Assembly: GCF_018613875.1 (NCBI RefSeq)
Contig: NZ_JAGGPJ010000003.1
Coordinates: forward strand, 124,001-188,000
DNA: 64,000 bases
From: Arthrobacter sp. ISL-28
Lineage (GTDB): Bacteria; Actinomycetota; Actinomycetes; Actinomycetales; Micrococcaceae
Reading direction: 5' to 3'
In this document: one piece after another, positions 15,498-23,248 of the stretch
How positions within the stretch are numbered: position 1 is the stretch's first letter
How the letters are laid out: the number at the start of each line of letters is the position of its first letter
The notes under the pieces: model-generated
Seen by the model: only the letters and a program-made list of their open reading frames with translations
Databases searched by the model: none
What the model was told of the DNA's origin: nothing
Translations under genes and position numbers: made by a program

Positions 15498-16901
15498 ATG
15501 ACCATCGAAGGATGGACCCAAACACTGGGCGCAGGACCACTGCTGCTCATCGCGGCGGCCGCGATCGCCGTCCTGCTGTTCCTGATCATCAGGCTGCGCA
15601 TGCACGCGCTCCTTGCGCTGATCGTTGTCAGCCTCGCCACCGCCTTCGCCACCGGCATCCCCGCCAACCAGGTGGTGCCCGTGCTCATCAACGGCTTCGG
15701 GACCACCCTCGGCACCGTTGCCCTCCTGGTGGGTCTGGGCGCGATGCTCGGCCGGATCGTGGAAACCAGCGGCGGTGCAAAAGTCCTGGCCGACTACCTG
15801 ATCGGCATCTTCGGTGAAAAGCGTGCCCCGTTCGCCCTGGGCCTCGCCTCCCTGATCTTCGGCTTCCCGATCTTCTTCGACGCCGGCCTCGTGGTCATGC
15901 TCCCCGTGGTCTTCGCGGTGGCGCACCGACTGGGAGGGGGAGTGCTGCGCTACGGCCTCCCGGCTGCCGGCGCGTTCTCCGTGATGCACATCTTCCTGCC
16001 GCCGCACCCGGGCCCCGTCTCGGCGTCGGCCTTCTTCGAGGCGAATGTCGGCCTGGTCACCATCGCCGGCCTGCTCACCGCCATCCCCACCTGGTACGTC
16101 ACCGCCTACCTGTACGGCCTGTGGACCGGCAAGAAGCTGCAGCTCCCCGTCCCGGAACTCCTCGGCCACGCCGACGCCGAAGCCCTATCCCACCCGCCGC
16201 GCTTCCGCACGATCATCGGCCTGCTGCTCCTGCCGCTCGTCCTGATCTTCATCAATACCGGCCTGAACACCTTCGCCGCCTCCGGCGTGCTGCCGGAAAA
16301 CGTTCGGGATGAACAGTGGTTCCAGGTGTTGCGCACCATCGGTGAAACCCCTGTTGCACTGCTCATCGCCGTCCTCGTGGCCATGTACATCCTCGGTGCC
16401 CGCCGCGGAACGCACAACGGCGTTCTGGAGAAGCTGCTCGAATCCGCGCTCGGGCCGGTCTGCTCGGTCATCCTCATCACCGGCGCCGGCGGCATGTTCG
16501 GCGGCGTCCTGCGCACCTCCGGCATCGGCGATGCCCTGGCCGACGTCCTCGGCAACCTGGGCATCCCGCTCATCCTCGCCGGCTTCCTGATCTCCGCCAT
16601 CCTGCGCATCGCCCAGGGTTCGGCCACCGTCGCGCTCACCACCACCGCCGGCCTCATCGCTCCGGCGGTTGCGACAGCGGGACTGAATGGCATGCAGATC
16701 GCGGCCCTGGTCATCGCCGTGGCCGCCGGCTCCGTGGTGGTCTCCCACGTCAACGACTCCGGCTTCTGGCTCGTGGGTCGCTTCTTCGGCATGGACGTCA
16801 AGACCACACTGAAAACCTGGACCGTCATGGAAACACTCATCGGCACCATGGGCTTCGCCATCGCGGCCACCATCTTCGGGCTGGCCGGGCTGGCTGGTTA
16901 G
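15498..16901 (+). CDS. gntT: Gluconate:H+ symporter, GntP family permease
   Basis: Polytopic inner-membrane transporter (467 aa) importing gluconate by proton symport. Family landmarks are VGLGAMLGRIVETSGGA, FGFPIFFDAGLVVMLPVV and GSVVVSHVNDSGFWLVGRF near the C-terminus, with about 12-14 hydrophobic segments. AAAGGAG lies eight bases before the ATG. Together with gntK and gntR it forms a complete gluconate uptake and activation unit. A 22-bp perfect palindrome follows the stop. Confidence 0.96.
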   Translation: MTIEGWTQTLGAGPLLLIAAAAIAVLLFLIIRLRMHALLALIVVSLATAFATGIPANQVVPVLINGFGTTLGTVALLVGLGAMLGRIVETSGGAKVLADYLIGIFGEKRAPFALGLASLIFGFPIFFDAGLVVMLPVVFAVAHRLGGGVLRYGLPAAGAFSVMHIFLPPHPGPVSASAFFEANVGLVTIAGLLTAIPTWYVTAYLYGLWTGKKLQLPVPELLGHADAEALSHPPRFRTIIGLLLLPLVLIFINTGLNTFAASGVLPENVRDEQWFQVLRTIGETPVALLIAVLVAMYILGARRGTHNGVLEKLLESALGPVCSVILITGAGGMFGGVLRTSGIGDALADVLGNLGIPLILAGFLISAILRIAQGSATVALTTTAGLIAPAVATAGLNGMQIAALVIAVAAGSVVVSHVNDSGFWLVGRFFGMDVKTTLKTWTVMETLIGTMGFAIAATIFGLAGLAG

Positions 16902-16917
16902 CGCCTTCCAGGCGAGT

Positions 16918-16961
16918 ACGACGGCGGGAGGCCGGCAGATCTGCCGGCCTCCCGCCGTCGT
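16918..16961 (+). terminator. Terminator-like hairpin after gntT
   Basis: A perfect 22-bp palindrome centred on AGATCT (16918-16939 paired with 16940-16961), very GC-rich, 17 bp after the gntT stop. The T-run is weak (TGCTCTCT), so termination strength is uncertain, but position and stem length fit. Confidence 0.7.
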
Positions 16962-17075
16962 GCTCTCTACGCCGAGTTTGTCGGAATCGAACAGCCGCTG
17001 ACCAGCCCGCCCACGAGTTCAGAGAGAAGGCGGCGGTGGCTTCCCGACCCAGCGTCCGGCTCGCCTTTGTGACCT

Positions 17076-17105
17076 ATTGTCAACAATCTACGATTGTGTT
17101 ACATT
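17076..17105 (+). promoter_or_regulatory. Promoter with GntR-type operator, upstream of a Cys-rich mini-peptide
   Basis: The perfect palindrome ATTGTCAACAAT (17076-17087) overlaps a -35 hexamer TTGTCA (17077-17082). A -10 hexamer TACATT (17100-17105) follows at the ideal 17-bp spacing. The same palindrome occurs five more times in the window, mostly in front of the amine catabolism genes, so repression by a FadR-type GntR protein encoded near 23.6 or 26.5 kb is inferred. Confidence 0.65.
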
Positions 17106-17211
17106 GGCCTCCTGGAATGCAGACGCCAGCACGATGGCTCCGGAGGCGCAAGGGTGCGCCAAGGGTGGGTTGGCCTGCAGTGGCAGCGGTGGGGCACGAG
17201 GACGGGGAAAA

Positions 17212-17283
17212 ATGAAAAACGATACTTTATGGGTCATTTGCGAAGACGACTGTGAGTACTGCACGGGGCCCGAGACAGACTAG
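17212..17283 (+). CDS. Putative 23-aa Cys-rich peptide
   Basis: A 23-codon ORF begins MKNDTLWVICEDDCEYC and has three cysteines spaced C-X3-C-X2-C, with an acidic C-terminus. It lies about 100 bases downstream of a well-formed promoter with overlapping operator. The ATG is preceded by GGGGAAAA at close spacing, a weak ribosome site, and a terminator follows at once. The frame is open upstream to the -35 region, so a longer product from an ATG at 17131 cannot be excluded. It could be a metal-binding or modified peptide or a leader. Function unknown. Confidence 0.4.
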   Translation: MKNDTLWVICEDDCEYCTGPETD

Positions 17284-17307
17284 GCCCAGGGCCTAGCCAG
17301 GCTTTTT
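17280..17307 (+). terminator. Terminator after the mini-peptide
   Basis: CTAGGCCC-A-GGGCCTAG (17280-17296) and the overlapping GCCTAGCCAGGC stem (17291-17302) run into TTTTT (17303-17307). It ends the short transcript and overlaps the convergent stop codon of the debranching-enzyme gene. Confidence 0.6.
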
Positions 17308-19455
17308 GCGGTGCCCAGCCTCTTTCACCAGTTCTGTCAGCCACGGCCGGTGCCCCTTGTGGAACACCATTCCTTCGGGCAGCCCCTGGACTGTGGGTAC
17401 GGAATCGGCGATGTCGATCGTGATCCGGCCGCCGCCCATCGGTGCATTGCTGATATGCAGGTTGCCGTAGGACTCCGGGAGGACGGGATCCATCCAGAAG
17501 CCGCCCCGGGAAACGTGGGTGTCATACCGCATGAGGGTGGTCACGAGCTGGATGGGCGTCGTGGCTGCCCAGGCCTGCGGCGAACACGCCGTCGGGTACG
17601 GAACAGGTTCGGCAAACTGGTCCCGGCTGAAGCCGCAGAACAGCTCCGGCAGCCGGCCGTCGGAAAATTCCGCGGCCTCCATGAGAGCAGTGGCGATGCG
17701 CTGCGCTTCCGCCACGAACCCGTAGCGCATCAGGCCCGCCGCGATGACGGCGTTGTCGTGCGGCCAGACCGAGCCGTTGTGGTAGCTCGCGGGGTTGTAG
17801 GCGCCCATGTCGCTGGCCAGGGTCCTTACTCCCCAGCCGCTGAACATCTCCGGCGACATGAGCCGTTCGGCCACCTGCGGCGCCTTATCCTCATCCACGA
17901 GGCCGACCCACAGACAATGGCCAATGTTGGAGGCGCAGGCGTCGACCTGCCGCTTCTTGCCGTCCAGCGCGATGGCGTAACACCCGCGCTCGGGTATCCA
18001 GAACTGCTCGTTAAACCGTTTCTTCAGTTGCGCCGCGCGATCGGCGAGCTCGTCTCCCAAGGCCGTGTCACCGGCGTCGTACGCTATCCAGGAGCGCGCC
18101 ATGTACGCGTCGTAGACATATGCCTGCACCTCACAGAGTGCGATTGGGGGTTCAGCCATCCGCCCGTCCGCGAAGTTGATGCCGTCCCAGGAGTCCTTCC
18201 AGCCCTGATTGATGAGCCCTTGGGGGTTGAGACGCTCATACTCGACGAACCCGTCGCCGTCCTTGTCGCCGTAGTCCCGGATCCAGTCAAGAGCCCGGTC
18301 CGCATGAGGCAGCAGCGCCGCGATGGTTTCCTTGGCAAAGCCCCAGCGGCTCACCGTTCCAAGCACCGTCACGAACAGCGGCGTGGCGTCGACGCTGCCG
18401 TAGTAGACGGACTTACCGCCCAGTGAAAGCCCGCTGGAGACGTCGAGCCGGACCTCGTGCAGGATCTTGCCCGGTTCCTCCTCGCTCATCGGATCCACGA
18501 CTTTGCCTTGGCGGTCAGCCAGGGTCTGCAGCGTGCCAAGTGCCAGGGACGGATCCACCGGCATCGACATTTCTGATGCCCACAGCGAGTCGCGGCCGAA
18601 GAGCGTCATGAACCACGGCGCACCGGCAGCCACCACAATCCGCTCCGGGTAATTCGGGTCCTCGATGCGGAGCGCGCCCAGATCGTCGTAGCTGCGCCGC
18701 AGGGTCCGTTCGATGGAGCGATTTCCCAGCTGCACCACCGGAATCTTGGCAACCCACTCCTGCCGGCGCCGGTCCCGGGGGGACAGTCCGTCCCCTTCAG
18801 GATGGATGAACGACGGCGGGGGAGGACTTGCCGCCTCCGTGCTGGGGACTGCGGTGAGGACGGTACTCCACTGGCTGTGGGGCGCGATCGATACGCGGTA
18901 CGTCACGGCGTCCTGGGTGACGTCGGCTCCGGGAGCCTGGATCAGGATTCCCTTCCTGACGTCCTGCCAGGTAGCCCGGATGGTCAACGAATCACCGTCC
19001 GCTTCCCGGGTTTCTTCCCATCGCCGCTGGATCCGGGCCTCCTTAACCTCGAAAAGATCGGCGAAATCTGATTCGGCCCTTACAGACATGACGCATTCGG
19101 CGGGATTCGGGGAGTAATTGCGGATCGTGACCTGCTCCTGGATGCCGGCCCCCACTTCGCGCAGCCGCTCGACGATCAGGGGAGTGTCCGCATAACCATC
19201 TGACCGCGTGATGCGGCCGGCAAACAGCGCGCGGTACGGTTCCTTCGTCTCCGCGGCCAGCGGCTCCAGCGGCTGGCCGTTAAAGGTCAGACTCCAGCGG
19301 GACAGGATGCGGGTGTCCTGGAAGAAAACTCCGTGCGGATATTCGGGATGAATGTCCCCGTTGGGCAGGGAGATGCAGAAGGATGTCCCCTCCACCAAGG
19401 TGATTGTCCCTGACCCTACAGGTCCGGCAGCAGTGTCAGCGTTCCATCCAGCCAT
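17293..19455 (-). CDS. Glycogen debranching enzyme-like protein (amylo-alpha-1,6-glucosidase family)
   Basis: Large cytosolic protein of 720 aa. The N-terminal 200 residues match the GDE_N_bis beta-domain (SFCISLPNGDIHPEYPHGVFFQDTRIL). The C-terminal part is an (alpha/alpha)6 glucoamylase-like barrel with PWFMTLFGRDSLWASEM, WKDSWDGINFADG and YHNGSVWPHDNAVIAAGL, which contain the expected acidic catalytic residues. The ATG at 19455 has AAGGAGG five bases upstream. The frame is open 24 codons further up, without support. Bacterial members probably hydrolyse alpha-1,6 or related glucosidic bonds in storage or exopolysaccharide. The exact substrate is uncertain. Confidence 0.88.
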   Translation of the reverse strand: MAGWNADTAAGPVGSGTITLVEGTSFCISLPNGDIHPEYPHGVFFQDTRILSRWSLTFNGQPLEPLAAETKEPYRALFAGRITRSDGYADTPLIVERLREVGAGIQEQVTIRNYSPNPAECVMSVRAESDFADLFEVKEARIQRRWEETREADGDSLTIRATWQDVRKGILIQAPGADVTQDAVTYRVSIAPHSQWSTVLTAVPSTEAASPPPPSFIHPEGDGLSPRDRRRQEWVAKIPVVQLGNRSIERTLRRSYDDLGALRIEDPNYPERIVVAAGAPWFMTLFGRDSLWASEMSMPVDPSLALGTLQTLADRQGKVVDPMSEEEPGKILHEVRLDVSSGLSLGGKSVYYGSVDATPLFVTVLGTVSRWGFAKETIAALLPHADRALDWIRDYGDKDGDGFVEYERLNPQGLINQGWKDSWDGINFADGRMAEPPIALCEVQAYVYDAYMARSWIAYDAGDTALGDELADRAAQLKKRFNEQFWIPERGCYAIALDGKKRQVDACASNIGHCLWVGLVDEDKAPQVAERLMSPEMFSGWGVRTLASDMGAYNPASYHNGSVWPHDNAVIAAGLMRYGFVAEAQRIATALMEAAEFSDGRLPELFCGFSRDQFAEPVPYPTACSPQAWAATTPIQLVTTLMRYDTHVSRGGFWMDPVLPESYGNLHISNAPMGGGRITIDIADSVPTVQGLPEGMVFHKGHRPWLTELVKEAGHRKKPG

Positions 19456-19550
19456 CCCGGCCTCCTTAAGAAACCGACGCCCGCGTGAACTGACCCTCCG
19501 GGTCATGCCGCTGACGTCGCTGCCCATTCTTGACTCGACGCTACGCTTGC

Positions 19551-19676
19551 TGGCACCCGGGCACCAGAGCTTCGGTGGGCAGAATCACTTCCAGCTGCCG
19601 CCCGCCCCCCACGTCCGGCTCGATACCGAAAACGGCCGGGATCGAAGCGGCGTGGTCTGTTGGGTGCTGCCTGCAT
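19551..19676 (-). pseudogene. Possible C-terminal relic of a regulator
   Basis: Between the debranching gene and the MFS gene a minus-strand frame encodes GRQLEVILPTEALVPGCQQA followed by a stop. The LPTE-L-V-G ending resembles the last residues of LacI-family regulators, but there is no start and only about 45 codons are open. Weak assignment. Confidence 0.2.
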
Positions 19677-21035
19677 TCAGGCGGTGTGGAGGAGTTCTTG
19701 CGGCCCTTGGGCTTTGGCCTTTGCTTTCGGCAGGAAGCGGTTAATAGCTGCTGCCGAAATGGCGGCCAACAGGGTCATGAGCAGCCACGGAGCGGCAGCC
19801 GCCAGTGACGGTGCGTATGCAAGTTCGTAGAGCGGGGCCAGGGCCGTGTTGCCCAGGAGGACGGCGACGCCTCCCGCGCTGGAGAGCAAACCGTAGAAGG
19901 CCCCGGTAGGACGCCCCGCCGAAAACTCGAGTACCAGTCCCATGGCAACGGGCGTCACGCACATGTGTCCGAGGGAAAGACCCGTGACGAGCAGAAGGGC
20001 CGGCAGGATGGGGAACCCGTTCGGCGGAGGAAACACGGCCATAACGGCGAGGGAACCGAAACCTGCGGCTTGCAGGCCAAATCCCAGGGGAAGCGCTATT
20101 TTTGCCCCTGCCCGGCGCATCAGCCTCGCGATCGGCCACTGCAGGACGACGGTCAGGACAGACGCACACGCAAATACCGTGGCCAGCGCGCTGATGCCGG
20201 CGCCGCTGCGCTGGAGTTCGACCGGCAACCCGAAATAGAGCTGGTTGTAGGCCAGGAGATTGAGGCTGTAGAAGGCCGCGAACCAGATGAACCTTTTCTC
20301 GCCGAGGCAGGACCAAATGCCCGACGACGGCGCAGACCTGGGCTGTTCGGCCAGCGTTTCGGGGATATCGGGGCGGGTTTTAGGAAGGAAGCGCAGGAAG
20401 ACAAGGGCCATTAGGGCAAAGACTCCGGCTCCTACCAACAGGGCGGTGTCAAAACTGGTATTGAGTAGCAGGGCTCCCAGTAGCGGGCCGACAACTGCGC
20501 CAATTTCCCCAAAGACCACCAGCAAGGCAAAGAGGGCCGAGCCTTGGTTGCTTTTTGTGGTGCTGTTCGGGGTGGTTTTGGAACGGGTGGTGCCGCGCTG
20601 TGCAGCTGCCGCCACGAGGCTTTCCAATGCAGGCGAGAACAGGGCACCACCAACGCCGGTGATGACGGCACCGAGCAGGAAGAGCGGGAAATCTTCGGCC
20701 AGCACCAGGAGCAGATATCCGGCGATCCGCACCAGGCATCCGGTGATCATCGCCCGGCGTGCTCCCCAAACGTCGGCAATGGCCCCGCCGAAAAGGAACA
20801 ACCCTTGCTGGGCAAAGGTTCGTGCACCAAGGACAATCCCGATCGCCATCGCGCCCATGCCAAAGTCTTCCCGCATGGCCACTGCGAGGAAGGGAACTAC
20901 TGAGAAGAAGCCGACGTTGAAGATGAGCTGACTGGCCAGCAGAAGCCTCGGTGAAGCTTGCACCATCACGCCGGCCTCCCCCGCACTGGTGACTTCCACG
21001 CGGGACTTCCGTACCGCCGTCGAGGATGATTTCAT
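19677..21035 (-). CDS. MFS transporter (DHA1-like)
   Basis: Major facilitator permease of 452 aa with about twelve hydrophobic segments. A conserved loop DVWGARRAMITG after the second segment corresponds to the family motif A (GxxxDxxGRR). The N-terminal 30 residues are polar. The ATG overlaps the stop of an ABC-ATPase fragment in ATGA, so it was originally translated from a peptide-transporter operon. Homology class suggests efflux of drugs or metabolites, but specificity is unknown. No regulator is adjacent. Confidence 0.83.
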   Translation of the reverse strand: MKSSSTAVRKSRVEVTSAGEAGVMVQASPRLLLASQLIFNVGFFSVVPFLAVAMREDFGMGAMAIGIVLGARTFAQQGLFLFGGAIADVWGARRAMITGCLVRIAGYLLLVLAEDFPLFLLGAVITGVGGALFSPALESLVAAAAQRGTTRSKTTPNSTTKSNQGSALFALLVVFGEIGAVVGPLLGALLLNTSFDTALLVGAGVFALMALVFLRFLPKTRPDIPETLAEQPRSAPSSGIWSCLGEKRFIWFAAFYSLNLLAYNQLYFGLPVELQRSGAGISALATVFACASVLTVVLQWPIARLMRRAGAKIALPLGFGLQAAGFGSLAVMAVFPPPNGFPILPALLLVTGLSLGHMCVTPVAMGLVLEFSAGRPTGAFYGLLSSAGGVAVLLGNTALAPLYELAYAPSLAAAAPWLLMTLLAAISAAAINRFLPKAKAKAQGPQELLHTA

Positions 21036-21165
21036 GCCTTGCTCCCAATTCTGGTCAGCCGCGGGATGGAGGCGATGAGTTCCCGGGTGGCGTGATGTTG
21101 CGGGTTATCGAATAGCTCCGCGGTTGGTTCCTGCTCCACGATGGGCCCCAGAGAGAGAGCTCTTC
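21032..21165 (-). pseudogene. C-terminal relic of an oligopeptide-type ABC transporter ATPase
   Basis: About 40 codons encode SLGPIVEQEPTAELFDNP and then HHATRELIASIPRLTR before a stop. This is the invariant tail of DppD/OppD/OppF ATPases (GxIVExGxTxxxFxxPxHxYTxxLLxAxP). Everything upstream, including Walker motifs, is missing. The stop overlaps the MFS start, showing the former operon order ABC ATPase then MFS. Confidence 0.75.
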
Positions 21166-21311
21166 CAGGGAGGTTTGTACAGCAGGCACTCTAATGCTAT
21201 CAAGAATCATTCGCATTTGTCACCTTGGCGAAACCTAAAGCCGAAAGAGGACGCCCCGGCGAGGCGGACACAAAAGCCAGGTCCGAACGCGGGGGTAGGT
21301 ATGTCGAGCGT

Positions 21312-22553
21312 TTAGAGGGCCTTGAGCGTTTCCGCGAGCCGAGAGATACCCAGTTCCGTCCGCTCAGGGGTTTGCGAGGCAAAGCACAGCCGTAGAGCGT
21401 TGCCGAACTGTCCAGTCACGGAGAACGCATGTCCGGGGATGAATGCCACACCGTTCTGGACGCCTAAGCTAAACAGTTTTGAGGTGTCGACGTGTTCACG
21501 GAAGGTGAGCCACAGGAAGAATCCGCCTTGGGGATTCGTCCATGTCGCCTGTCCGCCGAAGTGGCGCTCCAGCGAGGCCTGCATCGCCCGCATCCGTGTG
21601 TGATATTCGCTGCGGAGCCGCTCCAAGTGTGGCTCGAGGTCACCGCGGCGAAGGAACTCGGCCGACAGGAGCTGATTGGGAACATTGGTGCAGGTGTCCA
21701 TCGTTTGTTTTGCATCAATGAGTTTCGCCACGATGGCAGGATCGGCGTCGACCCAGCCGACGCGCAGCCCTGGGGCGAGGATCTAGGAAAAGGTGCGGAC
21801 GGAGAACACGAGCGGGTCCCCGCCGCCCAGCTCGCGGAATCCCGGGATGTGCTCGCCGTCGAAACGCAGCATTCCATAGGGGTCATCATCGATGATGATG
21901 CTTCCCCATTTCCTGGCCAGCGCGAGTAGGAGGTGACGGCGTTCCAGGGACATGGCCGTCCCGGTCGGGTTCTGAAAATTCGGAATGACGTAGATAGCCT
22001 TCGGCACCCGCCCGGCTTTTTGAACCAGCTCCGGCAATGCCTCAACCATCAGGCCGTCGCCGTCCATTGGTGCCTCAAGGATGTCCGCACCATAAGCCAG
22101 GAGCGTGGCACTTCCGTTGGTATAGGTCGGCGCCTCGACGATCACGAGGTCTCCTGGGTCAACAAACAGCTTGCCCGCCAGGTCCAGCCCCTGCATTCCT
22201 CCGGTCGTGATGAGCAGCCGATCGGCCGACGTGCGCTCGGGAGTCGATTCCAGGTATGCAAGCAGTTCGTCGCGGAGCCCGATTTCACCCTCGGTGGCTC
22301 CATAGGCGAAGGCCGCCGCCCCGGCATCGGCGAGAACGGACTGGTAGATCTCGAGGAAGGCATCGGAGGGAACCGCTTCAGCAGCCGGGCTCCCCATGGC
22401 GAAGCTGACAATGTCGTGTGTCTGTTGCTGCAGCAGGGACGTGCTTGAATCGATAATTGAGCCAACGAGGCCCTTGGCGCGGGCTGCCCACGGGTGGCCT
22501 GCGGGACCGATGGGCGTTGGTGACACGATGTGTTCTCTTTCCGTCTGACTCAC
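21312..22553 (-). pseudogene. PLP-dependent aminotransferase with amber codon at the catalytic lysine position
   Basis: A fold-type I class I/II aminotransferase of 413 codons (2-aminoadipate/kynurenine aminotransferase-like) is intact in one frame except for TAG at 21785-21783. Before it lies FSVRTFS and directly after it ILAPGLRVGWVDADP. In this family the sequence is TFSK-ILAPGLR, where K forms the Schiff base with PLP, so a single A-to-T change (AAG to TAG) removes the active-site residue and stops translation. PNFQNPTGT and IIIDDDPYGMLRFDG, which hold the cofactor-binding Asn and Asp, are intact. The GTG start overlaps the stop of the preceding 96-aa ORF. The gene is probably inactive unless the stop is suppressed. 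Confidence 0.88.
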
Positions 22554-22840
22554 TGCCGTCCTCTCCGTAGAGCGAGGAGTTCGAGTTCCCGTGAAACAGC
22601 TTCGATCGCATCGGCGCGCGTGGCTGGCTTTTTCTCCCCCAGGCGATTCCTTTCGACGCGCCTCGGTTCGCGTGATCCGGGAACAGACATGACAGGGACC
22701 CGGGAGCCGGCTGCCTGCTGTTCGGGCGCTGAATCAGCGAGAGGATCGTGGAAGATCAGTTCCGCCACCCTTGGTGAGGGGGCGCCGGCCAGGAACGGCT
22801 TCGAATTGTTCCTGTGCATAGTGGACTTTGGCTCAGTCAC
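22550..22840 (-). CDS. Hypothetical 96-aa protein, translationally coupled
   Basis: Soluble, charged protein. GTG start with AAGGTGG six bases upstream, overlapping the stop of the small membrane protein gene (GTGA). Its own stop overlaps the aminotransferase start in another GTGA. The C-terminal third is rich in Arg and Glu and probably helical (ADAIEAVSRELELLALRRG). No domain is recognised. The double overlap makes it very likely a real gene and a functional partner of the two neighbours. Confidence 0.6.
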   Translation of the reverse strand: MTEPKSTMHRNNSKPFLAGAPSPRVAELIFHDPLADSAPEQQAAGSRVPVMSVPGSREPRRVERNRLGEKKPATRADAIEAVSRELELLALRRGRQ

Positions 22841-23061
22841 CGAAACCCACCTTGTTGAACATGAACGGCAAGGAGGATCGAACCCAGGGCAAGGATGCCA
22901 GCACAAATCTGTAACAGGGAGCTATTTTCGAATCTTCTCGGACTCCCTGCGTCTGCAGCGGACCAGGGAAAGCGCGACACTGCGCTTGAACTGGTCAGGA
23001 GCCCTGCTGCGATGAGCACGATGAGGCTAATCATTGCGCTATCCGCCTTTCTGGTCCACAT
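22837..23061 (-). CDS. Small two-helix membrane protein
   Basis: A 74-aa ORF starting MWTRKADSAM has two hydrophobic segments (ISLIVLIAAGLL and ICAGILALGSILLAVHV). Two-helix small proteins of this size often act as small transporter subunits. Its stop overlaps the next ORF. The ATG lacks a ribosome site. Sixteen bases upstream lies a 9-codon ORF with an excellent site in another frame, so either re-initiation occurs or the original start belonged to that ORF and a one-base change (near GGGCTTG) separated them. Confidence 0.5.
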   Translation of the reverse strand: MWTRKADSAMISLIVLIAAGLLTSSSAVSRFPWSAADAGSPRRFENSSLLQICAGILALGSILLAVHVQQGGFR

Positions 23062-23077
23062 CGAGGCGCACGTGTGC

Positions 23078-23107
23078 CTACCGGTCAAGCCCGGGACCCA
23101 AGTACAT
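23078..23107 (-). CDS. Nine-codon leader ORF or frameshifted start of the membrane protein
   Basis: ATG preceded by GGAGGTGAAATT at ideal spacing encodes MYLGPGLDR and stops. It lies directly downstream of the operator at 23133. Skipping one base would fuse MYLGPG to LTGRHTCASMWTRK, the open frame of the small membrane protein, so this may be the true but broken start of that gene. Confidence 0.45.
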   Translation of the reverse strand: MYLGPGLDR

Positions 23108-23132
23108 AATTTCACCTCCAAGTCTATCGTCG

Positions 23133-23144
23133 ATTGTTGACAAT
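23133..23144 (-). promoter_or_regulatory. GntR-type operator, site 2
   Basis: Perfect palindrome ATTGTTGACAAT. It stands 26 bp upstream of the leader ORF and just behind the terminator of the gntR-like gene. The 20-mer TATCGTCGATTGTTGACAAT that includes it is repeated exactly at 49324-49343. Confidence 0.65.
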
Positions 23145-23157
23145 TGCTAGGTTGAAA

Positions 23158-23195
23158 AGCAAGAGCCCCGGCGCAGCTGGCTCGGGGCTCTTGCT
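23158..23195 (-). terminator. Terminator of the first FadR-type regulator gene
   Basis: Perfect 13-bp stem AGCAAGAGCCCCG/CGGGGCTCTTGCT with a 12-base loop. On the minus strand it continues into CTTTTC, so it terminates transcription from the regulator at 23249-23923. Confidence 0.85.
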
Positions 23196-23248
23196 CGGGT
23201 CGGACGAGCCGCTCCGACAGCGTCTCGTTACGCCCGCATCCGGCTTTG

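Noticed and set aside
21783..21785. Pyrrolysine or selenocysteine insertion at the amber codon
   Set aside because: TAG at a lysine codon tempts this reading, but no pyl or suppressor-tRNA gene is visible in the window and actinobacteria of this kind are not known to use pyrrolysine. Treated as a nonsense mutation until tested.
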